This document shows, piece by piece, positions 26,777-34,829 of a stretch of 54,496 nucleotides of DNA (positions are counted from its first letter, which is position 1; every line of letters begins with the position of its first letter). The notes under the pieces were generated by a model. The model worked only from the letters and a program-made list of their open reading frames with translations, searched no databases and had not been told where the DNA came from. Location: positions 1-54,496 of the forward strand of contig JAFDVI010000005.1 in NCBI GenBank assembly GCA_018269055.1, written 5' to 3'. The DNA comes from Acidobacteriota bacterium. GTDB taxonomy: Bacteria; Acidobacteriota; Blastocatellia; RBC074. Both the position numbers and the translations under genes were made by a program.

Positions 26777-28162
26777 ATGAAACGTCGTGATGCTTTACGT
26801 TCGCTTACGATGGCCGGCGGAGCTTCCTTGCTCGCCGCCAAACAATCATTGGCCGAAACGCTTGCGCCGCCGCCCGCATACGCGCAAGCCGTCAAGGGAA
26901 CTGCGCCGGTCAAAATCAAAGACATCAAGGTTTTGTTGACCGCGCCGGATCGAATCCGTCTGGTTGCCGTCAAGGTCGAAACGACAGAACCCGGTTTGTA
27001 CGGTTGGGGCTGCGCGACCTTCACGCAACGCGCTTTGGTCGTCGAAACCGCCATCGAAAAATACCTGAAGCCGTTTTTGATTGGTCGAAACGTGGACGAA
27101 ATCGAAGACATCTGGCAGTCGTCGTATATGAGTTCGTACTGGCGCAACGGGCCTGTGTTGTTCAATGCGATGAGCGGCGTAGACATCGCCTTGTGGGACA
27201 TCAAAGGCAAACGCGCCGGAATGCCTGTGTACCAACTGTTGGGCGGCAAAGTGCGTAAAGGCGCGGATTGTTACTTTCACGCCAGCGGTCGCGATTTTCA
27301 GGAATTGGGCGAACGAGCCAAAGCCGCGATGGAGCGCGGTTTCCGGCATGTTCGCATCCAAGCCGGTGTCGAAGGTTTGGCAACTTATGGAACGGCTGGG
27401 CCGAATCGCGGAACCGGGGCAGCTCAATCAACAGACACAACCGAAGCGGTCGGCCCGACCAATCCCAGAGCGATTTGGGAATCGGCAAAGTACGCGCGAC
27501 AGGTTCCGAAGATGTTCGAAGCGATGCGCAAACAACTCGGAGACGAAGTGGAATTGCTGCATGACGTTCACGAACGCGTCACGCTGCAACAGGGAATTCA
27601 AATCTGCAAGGACGTTGAACAATATCGCCCGTTTTTCATCGAAGACCCGTTTCCGCCCGAAGAAAACGATCATTTCAAATTGCTTCGGCAGCAATGCAAC
27701 ACGCCAATCGCGATGGGCGAATTGTTCAACACGCAGCATGAATACCTGCCGCTGATCAAAGATCGGTTGATTGATTTCATACGCATTCACATTTCGCAGA
27801 TTGGCGGATTAAGTCCCGCGCGAAAAGTCGCCGCCTTGGGCGAATACTTCGGCGTGCGAACTGCCTGGCATGGCCCGGGTGACGCTTCCCCGCTGGCGCA
27901 TGCCGCGCAACTTGCGATTGAACTGTCCAGCTATAATTTCGGCGTTCACGAAGGCTCGGGCTTTCCGCAAAACACGCAGGAAGTTTTCAAAGGCTGTCCC
28001 GAAGTCAAAGATGGCTATATGTTGGCGCAGGAAAAACCGGGCTTGGGAATTGAGGTGGATGAAAAACTCGCCGCCAAATTCCCGTTCCCGGATGGCCCCC
28101 CAAATTTTGATTACAGTTGGGGAACGACGCGGCGAAAGGATGGAACAGTCATTCGTCCGTAA
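26777..28162 (+). CDS. Enolase-superfamily dehydratase, mannonate dehydratase/RspA-like
   Basis: 461 residues. The N-terminus MKRRDALRSL plus an Ala-rich core suggests a Tat signal (weaker motif than its neighbour). The RspA/ManD pattern is clear: AMSGVDIALWDIKGKRAGMPVYQLLGG, LLHDVHERV (metal Asp, His), FFIEDPFPPEE, MGELFNTQHEY, IRIHISQIGGL and the catalytic-His WHGPGDASPLAHAA. A polar insertion (about 198-240) precedes the second barrel half. Family members dehydrate D-mannonate or D-gluconate, some with low activity. It is probably co-transcribed with the preceding dehydratase and ends at a terminator. Confidence 0.82.
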   Translation: MKRRDALRSLTMAGGASLLAAKQSLAETLAPPPAYAQAVKGTAPVKIKDIKVLLTAPDRIRLVAVKVETTEPGLYGWGCATFTQRALVVETAIEKYLKPFLIGRNVDEIEDIWQSSYMSSYWRNGPVLFNAMSGVDIALWDIKGKRAGMPVYQLLGGKVRKGADCYFHASGRDFQELGERAKAAMERGFRHVRIQAGVEGLATYGTAGPNRGTGAAQSTDTTEAVGPTNPRAIWESAKYARQVPKMFEAMRKQLGDEVELLHDVHERVTLQQGIQICKDVEQYRPFFIEDPFPPEENDHFKLLRQQCNTPIAMGELFNTQHEYLPLIKDRLIDFIRIHISQIGGLSPARKVAALGEYFGVRTAWHGPGDASPLAHAAQLAIELSSYNFGVHEGSGFPQNTQEVFKGCPEVKDGYMLAQEKPGLGIEVDEKLAAKFPFPDGPPNFDYSWGTTRRKDGTVIRP

Positions 28163-28190
28163 CGCGGTCGGTCGAAATTGGAAAAAGAGA

Positions 28191-28220
28191 GGGGCAGTTG
28201 AATTTCGATTCAACTGCCCC
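28191..28220. terminator. Rho-independent terminator between convergent genes
   Basis: A perfect 12-base stem (GGGGCAGTTGAA at 28191-28202 with 28209-28220) with loop TTTCGA. On the plus strand only CTTT follows; on the minus strand the stem is followed by CTCTCTTTTTCC, a better U-tract. It can serve both the dehydratase gene and the convergent secreted-protein gene. Confidence 0.8.
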
Positions 28221-28287
28221 CTTTAGATTGATGAAAGGAGGAGGCTCTTCAGCCTTTAGCGAATGAAGAAGTATCTCGTTGTTCGAT

Positions 28288-29673
28288 TTACTGGTTATGG
28301 CAAATGTTCAGCGGGTTATTGCCATTGAGTAAATCGAAAATGTGTGTCAACGCAACCATATCCTGAAGGTTGTTGGTGTTGATAACGAGTCGCGCTTCGC
28401 GATACAGGTCTTTCAGTTGCGAATCCGGCGTCAGCACAAAGCCGTTCGACAGTGAAATCGGGTCAAACGACAGGTTGTAACAAGTCAGCGGGCCCTCCAT
28501 CGCGTAAAAGACTTTCGCCGATCCGTCGCCACCCGCATTCAATACGTTCAATTGCGCGGCAACGTATTCCTGATTGAATTGCTGCAACGGAGTAAAGCCC
28601 CCTCTCAGGGCCATCATCATCGCTCGTCTGTCTGTCGTGCTGATGGGATGGTTGAAATTGACTCCGCCGATAAAGACGGTGCCACGCGGCAAACCATCAA
28701 TGTTCAATTTGAAGTATTGCGGAGAGCGATAACAAATCGTGTTGCATTCGCCACCACCGCCGACGCCCGGATTCGGTTCTTTGGGTTGCGGAGGATTTTC
28801 ATCCGGGAAAGGACAATCCGCTTTGCAGGGAAAACCGGTTGGAAAACCGCCGCGCACATTTTTCAGCAACCCGACACCGTTCAGGGCTTCGTCGCCTGCT
28901 GTGCGGTTCCGAATCACGACCAAATCCGTCACGACAACCGTTGTCGTTCCGGGATTGTCTGCGCGCTGGATTTCAACGCCGACTTGAAAACAACCTTGCA
29001 GCACTGAAAACGCGTGCATGGGCCACGAAAGGGTCAGCAGGTCGGTTCGCTCGCCGCTTTCGCCCGCTGAAGCCGCATAGGGAACAAATTCGCCCTGATG
29101 GGTTGCCGGGCCGGTCGCGTACCGGTCATTCACAAACAGCATCAGGTCAGGGTGTAATTCGGTCACCTCAATGCCATGCGCGACCTGAGTGAACAGCGCC
29201 AGTTCTGGTCCTGGCTTTCCGTCCGGGTAACGCAAAAACAATCGAACCTTGTCGCCGCTTGCACCCGATGTACCGGCAATCACCAGATTGCCATCCCATA
29301 CGGATTCTGCGCAGGTCAACGCTGTAGCCGTGGCATTTGCAGTCGAAAGGGAAATCCCTTGCGGTGAAGTCGTTTGCAACGCTCCGAAATTTACCGGATC
29401 AGCGCCGAACGTCGCGATCGAGATGGGAACGATTTTGGTTCCTTCCGGCGCATCGCTGATGGCCATCTGCATCGGTTGCGGCAACAGATAAAGATCGCCA
29501 TCTGGCAGTTGCAGAGTCCTTTCAAATCCGTGAACCACAGCGGGAATGTTCAGCCTGAGAATTTCTGCGGCTTGAGAGGGGTTGGTTTTTTGGCGGGAAT
29601 CCAGCGAGTACATCAACGCGCCCGCCATCAAGCTGAGAACAACGAGAAAAAGAACGACCTGATACTTCCTCAT
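28288..29673 (-). CDS. Secreted or membrane-anchored protein of unknown function
   Basis: 461 residues from the ATG at 29673, which has GAAGGGA upstream and gives a proper signal: MRKYQVVLFLVV, hydrophobic to about residue 24. The mature part is rich in beta-type sequence. It has a Pro/Gly/Cys segment in the middle (about 291-322, CKADCPFPDENPPQPKEP and CNTICY) and a C-terminal cysteine. I do not recognise any family or active site. It stands alone between a terminator and a long upstream region. It may be a surface or adhesive protein, but nothing proves that. Confidence 0.6.
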   Translation of the reverse strand: MRKYQVVLFLVVLSLMAGALMYSLDSRQKTNPSQAAEILRLNIPAVVHGFERTLQLPDGDLYLLPQPMQMAISDAPEGTKIVPISIATFGADPVNFGALQTTSPQGISLSTANATATALTCAESVWDGNLVIAGTSGASGDKVRLFLRYPDGKPGPELALFTQVAHGIEVTELHPDLMLFVNDRYATGPATHQGEFVPYAASAGESGERTDLLTLSWPMHAFSVLQGCFQVGVEIQRADNPGTTTVVVTDLVVIRNRTAGDEALNGVGLLKNVRGGFPTGFPCKADCPFPDENPPQPKEPNPGVGGGGECNTICYRSPQYFKLNIDGLPRGTVFIGGVNFNHPISTTDRRAMMMALRGGFTPLQQFNQEYVAAQLNVLNAGGDGSAKVFYAMEGPLTCYNLSFDPISLSNGFVLTPDSQLKDLYREARLVINTNNLQDMVALTHIFDLLNGNNPLNICHNQ

Positions 29674-30238
29674 AAATATCCCTTCACTAGCACCCATCCG
29701 AAACTGCGGCAGTCAGTTGGGGGGAGCTATGGTAATTGGCACCATAGTTTTATGTGGGGCGACTACTTAACTACCAGCGGCGCGCATCATAAGCGGCTGC
29801 GAATTCTGTGATCAAGAATTCTGGTTCAAAGAAATTATTAAAATCGGACTTCGATTTATCGCCCTTTGGTGCCGTCAAGCCTGCTTCAGTTAATCACAAT
29901 CTCTAATTCTGTATTCACGATTTGGTTGCCGGCCAAACGATTCAATAATTGCCTTCGGTGAATGGCTGAGCAATGGCTGTGCCAGTAGTTGCGAGGAGAG
30001 TAATCCCTTTTATATCAATACTTGACTGGCAGGTGACCAGGCAAGTTTTACACGCAGAGCTAGGTATTTTGTCCACGGCTGTGGTCAAGCGCAAAAGACA
30101 GACGACAACAGATGGTGACAAACGAAGAATCATAAAAACCGATGCAATGGCTGGCTAATTTTCGCGGCCATAGGCTATAAATGCTTGCCTTGAAATTTCG
30201 CATCACCTGAATCACAACCATTGCTGAGGCATTTCGTT
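29674..30238. other. Divergent intergenic region
   Basis: 565 bases. A short dyad, CTATGGT/ACCATAG (about 29727-29747), lies 50-75 bases upstream of the secreted-protein start on the minus strand and could be an operator or leader hairpin. Another weak stem-like segment (CTTG-ACTGGCAGGTGACCAGG-CAAG) is near 30023-30045. I identified no promoter, RNA gene or riboswitch, and the short frames here look non-coding. Confidence 0.35.
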
Positions 30239-30979
30239 ATGAAAGTTCTGCAACTCATCCTGTTCTTTGCGTTGTTTTTGTGGCGTAGTCCGGTTACACA
30301 ATCAGGCGGAGCACAAACTACAGCACAAAAAGCTTCGATTTACGAAACGCGCGCCAATCACGATCCGAACGGCATCGGCAAGTTCTATATGGGCCGCGAA
30401 ATCGCGCACGTGATGGGACATCAGGGAGCCGATTGGCTGGAACGCCCTGAGCGCGAACAGACCGAATTGCCCGCCGAAGTCGTCAAGCAAATGAATTTGA
30501 AGCCGACCGACGTGGTCGCGGATATCGGCGCAGGAACGGGCTATTTCACCTTCCGCATTGCGCCAGTGGTCAAACAGGGCAAAGTTTTAGCCGTGGACAT
30601 TCAGCCGGAAATGCTTTCGATCATCGAAAACCGCAGGAAACAGTACAAAGCCGACAACGTCAGGACGATTCAAGGCACGGAAACCGATACAAAACTGCCC
30701 GCCGCTTCGGTGGATGTTGTGCTGTTTGTGGACGCCTATCACGAATTTTCCTATCCGCGCGAAATGATGGAAAGCATCGTCAAAGCATTAAAGCCCGGCG
30801 GTCGCGTCGTTCAACTGGAATATCGCGGCGAAGACCCCGACGTTCCCATCAAACGCTTGCACAAAATGACCGTCGCCCAGGCTAAAAAAGAAATGGCCGC
30901 CGTCGGTTTGACCTGGAAAGAAACCAAAGAATTTTTGCCTCAACAGCACTTCCTGGTTTTCGAGAAGCCCAAACCCTAA
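30239..30979 (+). CDS. Exported SAM-dependent methyltransferase
   Basis: 246 residues from the ATG at 30239. An N-terminal signal-like segment (about 3-22) precedes a class I methyltransferase. Motif I is DVVADIGAGTGYFTFRI (about 91-107), motif II includes VLAVDIQPEML, and ALKPGGRVVQLEY is also present. Before it lies the segment IAHVMGHQGADWLERPER, which recurs in this exported subgroup. Export of a SAM enzyme is odd, because SAM is cytosolic; the segment may instead be a membrane anchor with the domain inside. The ATP-grasp gene follows after 10 bases, so the two probably work together. The substrate is unknown. Confidence 0.78.
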   Translation: MKVLQLILFFALFLWRSPVTQSGGAQTTAQKASIYETRANHDPNGIGKFYMGREIAHVMGHQGADWLERPEREQTELPAEVVKQMNLKPTDVVADIGAGTGYFTFRIAPVVKQGKVLAVDIQPEMLSIIENRRKQYKADNVRTIQGTETDTKLPAASVDVVLFVDAYHEFSYPREMMESIVKALKPGGRVVQLEYRGEDPDVPIKRLHKMTVAQAKKEMAAVGLTWKETKEFLPQQHFLVFEKPKP

Positions 30980-30989
30980 GCGAACACCG

Positions 30990-32312
30990 ATGGCTGAACT
31001 GACTTACGGCGAATTTGCGCGGATGTTGTACGCCACAAACACGCTTTCCGATCCGTGGCTGGGCGGCAAGGAGCGGTTTCGGTTGCAACCCGTGGTGCTC
31101 AGCCAGCAACAAGCCGAGCAGCTTTCCGTTGCCGCCGAGCGCGTTGGTGTGTTGTTCAATGAAGTTAGCGAAATCGTGTTGGAGCATCCGGAATTGCTGG
31201 ATGAGTTTTTTGGCCTGACGCGGTTTCAAAAAGCGATGTGGCTGACTTCGGGCGGACGCTGGCACGGCATCGCGCGCGTGGATTTGTTTCTGTGCGCCGA
31301 TGGCAAAGTTCGTGCTTGCGAAATGAATTCCGACACGCCTTCGGGCGAAGCCGAAGCGGTATTGCTCAATCAATTGCTCCATCCATTTCATACCGCCCTG
31401 CTTGATCCAAACACAAACTTTCCCGAACAGTTTTGGCAAATGCTCGTCACTTCGCATCAAGTACGGTTGACTGAAGATTCTTCTCCCTCCTTCCGTCCCT
31501 CCGCCTCTCTGTCTCTCCCTCAATCCATTGCTATCATCTATCCCACGGACTTGCCTGAAGACCTGAGCATGATTGCGATATACAAACGGTGGCTGGAAGA
31601 GCGCGGTTGTCAGGTTACACTCGGATCGCCATTCAACTTGAGCCTGGACGCACAGCGACGTGTGACGGTGATCGGCCAGCCCGTGGATTTGATTTTTCGG
31701 CATTACAAAACGGATTGGTGGGGAGAACGCGAAATTGTGTGGACGAATCAGGCGGAATTTCCCGATCCTGATCCGCTTGATCGTGAGTTGCTACTACTGC
31801 TCGAAGCCGAAACCGAAGGCCGCGTGACGGTGGTCAATCCGTTTGGAGCTGTGGTTACACAAAACAAACTGGCGATGGCCTTGATGTGGGAACGGCAAGA
31901 GCTGTTTTCCGCTGAAGCGCGCGAATGGATTGCCCAACTGATTCCCGAAACGCAGCGAGTAACCGCGCTCGATCTGCATCAACTCAAGCGGGAAGAATGG
32001 GTGTTGAAATCCGTGTACGGTTGCGAAGGCGATTCGGTGATTTGCGGAGCCTTCGCCAAACCGCAGGATTGGGAGTTGGCGCTGACGACCTTGATCCCTC
32101 GGCACTGGATTGCGCAGCGATTTTTTGACGTTGCGCCGATAGAAGACGAACACACCAAAGACAAGCTGCTGCCGAATTACGGCGTATACTTGTTGGGTGG
32201 CCAGTCGGCAGGTTTTTACACGCGGCTTTCCAAAAAGGCGACCGATTACACTGCTGTGACTACGCCAACTTTCATTTCAGACGAAAGCACGAAGTGTGTG
32301 GTGCGCCCTTAG
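30990..32312 (+). CDS. Glutathionylspermidine synthase-like ATP-grasp protein
   Basis: 440 residues. The pattern WHGIARVDLFLCADGKVRACEMNSDTPSGEAEA (about 90-123) is typical of glutathionylspermidine synthase-type, circularly permuted ATP-grasp ligases. ATP-grasp features continue with VVNPFGAVVTQNKLAMAL, WVLKSVYGCEGDSVICG, and HWIAQRFFDV near the end. Such enzymes join a carboxylate to an amine using ATP; no amidase domain is fused here. The amine and acid are unknown. It lies 10 bases after the methyltransferase. Residues about 163-181 are a Ser/Pro-rich low-complexity insert matching a pyrimidine-rich repeat in the DNA. Confidence 0.75.
   Translation: MAELTYGEFARMLYATNTLSDPWLGGKERFRLQPVVLSQQQAEQLSVAAERVGVLFNEVSEIVLEHPELLDEFFGLTRFQKAMWLTSGGRWHGIARVDLFLCADGKVRACEMNSDTPSGEAEAVLLNQLLHPFHTALLDPNTNFPEQFWQMLVTSHQVRLTEDSSPSFRPSASLSLPQSIAIIYPTDLPEDLSMIAIYKRWLEERGCQVTLGSPFNLSLDAQRRVTVIGQPVDLIFRHYKTDWWGEREIVWTNQAEFPDPDPLDRELLLLLEAETEGRVTVVNPFGAVVTQNKLAMALMWERQELFSAEAREWIAQLIPETQRVTALDLHQLKREEWVLKSVYGCEGDSVICGAFAKPQDWELALTTLIPRHWIAQRFFDVAPIEDEHTKDKLLPNYGVYLLGGQSAGFYTRLSKKATDYTAVTTPTFISDESTKCVVRP
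31479..31525. repeat. Low-complexity repeat half-element inside a coding region
   Basis: A pyrimidine-only-like run of CTCCCTC, CGTCCCTCCG and CTGTCTCTCCCTC words inside the ATP-grasp gene. It encodes a Ser/Pro-rich insert between conserved blocks while keeping the frame. Composition matches one arm of the word-based intergenic palindromes at 2,267 and 40,441; no second arm was seen nearby. Confidence 0.5.
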
Positions 32313-32359
32313 GTGCGGGCTTCTGCATAACTCTGCTCCAATTTTGCACGCGCAAATAA

Positions 32360-34633
32360 TCATTCAAACCTTATTCGTAGCCCGCCGCGCAGCAATCTGG
32401 GCAGGCCGATGTTTTCAATCGGCGTGCGCGCAACGACAAATTGTTCATCCAGCAAATTCTGAACGGCGATGAACGCTTCCAAATACCGCGCAAACGGTTT
32501 TGAAACGGTCACATCAATCAACGCAAAACTACCGAGCGGCAACAGGTTTTGATCGTCGTCGAATTGGCGACCTGTCGCGCGGAACTGCATCGCCGCCGTG
32601 ACAAAGTGCGGATGCGAATACACAGTTTGCAGCGTGAATTGATTGCGAGGAACCTGCGGAATCAGATTGCCTTGCAGGGTGATGTCTTGCGGAGCGCGGC
32701 GAACCGTGGCGTCTGCAAACAGGTAACCGGCACTGACTTGCCAGTACCGCGCAAAGCGGAAATCGGCTTCGGCTTCGATGCCGCGCGAACGTGTGCGGCC
32801 CAGGTTGCGGCGTTCGCGCGTGATCAGCGCAGGTGTGACTGTCAGCGTGAAATTGGAAACCGGATTGATCGTTTCCGTCCAATATCCGGTCAGGCGTGTG
32901 ACGATGTTGGGAGTTGGATTCCAGCTTGCGCCGAGTTCGCCTCCGGTCAAGCGTTCAGCCGTCAGGGTCTCGTTCGAGTTGGTTTGCACGTTGCCAACAC
33001 GGAAGCCACGATAGAGTTCATTGAGCGTAGGTGCACGAAACGATCTGTACCCGGCTGCGCGAAGCGAAACGGTTTCCGTCGGTCGAAAGATCAACGACAG
33101 GCGCGGGCTGAACGCGTCCAGCGAACGTGCGCGAAAGAAGCGCGGCGTGACGGCTCCCGTCGTCAGGTTACGAGCAACCGAAGCCGCCGAAGAATCTCGC
33201 CAGTTGTCGTACCGCGCGTTAACAGACAGTTGCCAGCGCGGGGAAATCGTCACCAAATCCTGAATGAAAAATCCTGCTCGGCGTTGACGACCGCCGGAAC
33301 TGGTGAAGGTCGTGGCGCGATTGTTGGCAATGGCGGTTTCGTCGCTGGTTCCGCGCACGCCGCGCACGTCAACTCCGGCAACCCACAATTGTTTCTCAAA
33401 CGCGCGCGACCAGCCGAAGGAAATCCCTGCGTCGCGCGAAGGCACAAACTGTAAACGATTCAAAGCTTCGGAATTTCGATTGGCCGCGACGGTCGAAAAC
33501 GTCTGGTGATAGCGTTGTTGGTTGGCAAACAGCGTCAGGTTCCAATTGCTGCCATCAGCGGTTTTGAAATGACCGCCAATCGCCAGCGACTCCGTTGCGG
33601 TGTCATTGGTTTGCAGTACGGTTCCGTTCAGGCGATCTTCGTCAAACAGCGAGCCGCGCACGAAAAGCGAATTTTCCGGCGTAAAGTCATATCCAAGCCG
33701 CAACGTCAACGCGCGATGTTTTGACGCAGCTTGCGCGTCTGCCGTGCCGCGCAAATTTGGCGCGATGATGAAATACCCATCGGTTCGATATGCTTCGCCC
33801 GCCAACGCTGCGCTGAACCCTTGCCATTTGTCGGCGGCAAAAAACGAAACGTCCGCAGTGTCGCGCGTGCCGTAACTCGTTTCGGCATTAATGACGCGGG
33901 TTGACGGGCGTGTCAGCACGTTGATGACTCCGCTGAGCGCGTCCGAACCGTACAAATCCGACGAACCTCCGCGCACGATTTCCACGCGATCAACTGATGT
34001 GCGCGGCACGCGATCCCAGTACACCCAACCTCCGAAGGCATCGTTGAGCGGCACGCCGTCGGCCATCACCAGCGTGCGGCTGGCGCCGGTGGCTCCGGCT
34101 CCGCGCAAACTGACGCCTTGTGTTGTCGGGTTGGCAACAACGCTGCTGGCGCGGCGAAAGATGCTGAAACCCGGAACTTGCCGCAGCAAATCGTCCACGG
34201 TTTGCGCCGCCGCGTTGCCGATGTCTTTGGAATCAAGCACCGAAACGCTGGCTGGAGCGTCGCTCAATCGAATTTCGGTGCGCGCTGGCGTGACGGTCAC
34301 CGTTTCCGCCAGCGAAGCCGGCTCCAGTTGAATGTTCAAACTCGCTGGCACCTGATTGGCGCTGATGGCGATGCGCTGTTTGGATTCGCCAAACCCACTG
34401 GCCGTCACGCGCAACTCGTACTCTCCCGGCGACAGCTTCAGCGCAAATTGTCCGTTGTTGTCTGTGAACGCCGAACGATTTCCGGCTGTGATTCGTGCGT
34501 TGCTAATGGCTGCGCCGCGCGAATCATGGACGCGGCCAGTCAATTCCGGCTGGTCCTGGGCAACGGCGAAAACTGCCAAGGCAAACAACTGCAACCAGGC
34601 AAACGTCGTGATGCGAATGGATATTGGTCTCAT
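32360..34633 (-). CDS. TonB-dependent receptor (BtuB/siderophore-receptor type)
   Basis: 757 residues from the ATG at 34633, which begins a signal peptide (MRPISIR, then FAWLQLFALAVFAVAQ). The frame is open upstream and another ATG at 34681 is possible, but neither has a clear Shine-Dalgarno. After the signal come a regulatory-like domain (about 28-105, ELTGRVHDSRGAAI), the TonB plug (about 120-230: VSVLDSKDI, LRQVPGFSIFRRASSVVANPTTQGVSLRGAG, VEIVRGGSSDLYGSDALSGVINV), and a barrel ending GGLRIRF plus one Glu. It likely imports a siderophore, cobalamin or similar ligand. It is shorter and more classical than the two Oar-like receptors. Confidence 0.9.
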   Translation of the reverse strand: MRPISIRITTFAWLQLFALAVFAVAQDQPELTGRVHDSRGAAISNARITAGNRSAFTDNNGQFALKLSPGEYELRVTASGFGESKQRIAISANQVPASLNIQLEPASLAETVTVTPARTEIRLSDAPASVSVLDSKDIGNAAAQTVDDLLRQVPGFSIFRRASSVVANPTTQGVSLRGAGATGASRTLVMADGVPLNDAFGGWVYWDRVPRTSVDRVEIVRGGSSDLYGSDALSGVINVLTRPSTRVINAETSYGTRDTADVSFFAADKWQGFSAALAGEAYRTDGYFIIAPNLRGTADAQAASKHRALTLRLGYDFTPENSLFVRGSLFDEDRLNGTVLQTNDTATESLAIGGHFKTADGSNWNLTLFANQQRYHQTFSTVAANRNSEALNRLQFVPSRDAGISFGWSRAFEKQLWVAGVDVRGVRGTSDETAIANNRATTFTSSGGRQRRAGFFIQDLVTISPRWQLSVNARYDNWRDSSAASVARNLTTGAVTPRFFRARSLDAFSPRLSLIFRPTETVSLRAAGYRSFRAPTLNELYRGFRVGNVQTNSNETLTAERLTGGELGASWNPTPNIVTRLTGYWTETINPVSNFTLTVTPALITRERRNLGRTRSRGIEAEADFRFARYWQVSAGYLFADATVRRAPQDITLQGNLIPQVPRNQFTLQTVYSHPHFVTAAMQFRATGRQFDDDQNLLPLGSFALIDVTVSKPFARYLEAFIAVQNLLDEQFVVARTPIENIGLPRLLRGGLRIRFE

Positions 34634-34773
34634 CGGGGTTGGCTCAATCGCGCGGATTCGAGTGAGGCGTCTCCTTCTCATAGGGTTCTGAGTTGCGGGT
34701 TTGATTTGAAGATAAATCGTAACATCCAGCCAAAGAATGACCAACATTTCGGGATCGCGAAACGCAAAAAAAC

Positions 34774-34803
34774 AAGGCCGCCTGAACAAAATCAGACGGC
34801 CTT
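34774..34803 (-). terminator. Rho-independent terminator
   Basis: The stem AAGGCCGCCTGA (34774-34785) pairs with TCAGACGGCCTT (34792-34803), with one G-T wobble. On the minus strand it is followed by a run of seven T. It lies 27 bases after the stop of the 692-residue secreted protein gene, which it should terminate before the TonB receptor gene. Confidence 0.85.
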
Positions 34804-34829
34804 CGTTTGGATCGGTTATCCCGTTGTGC

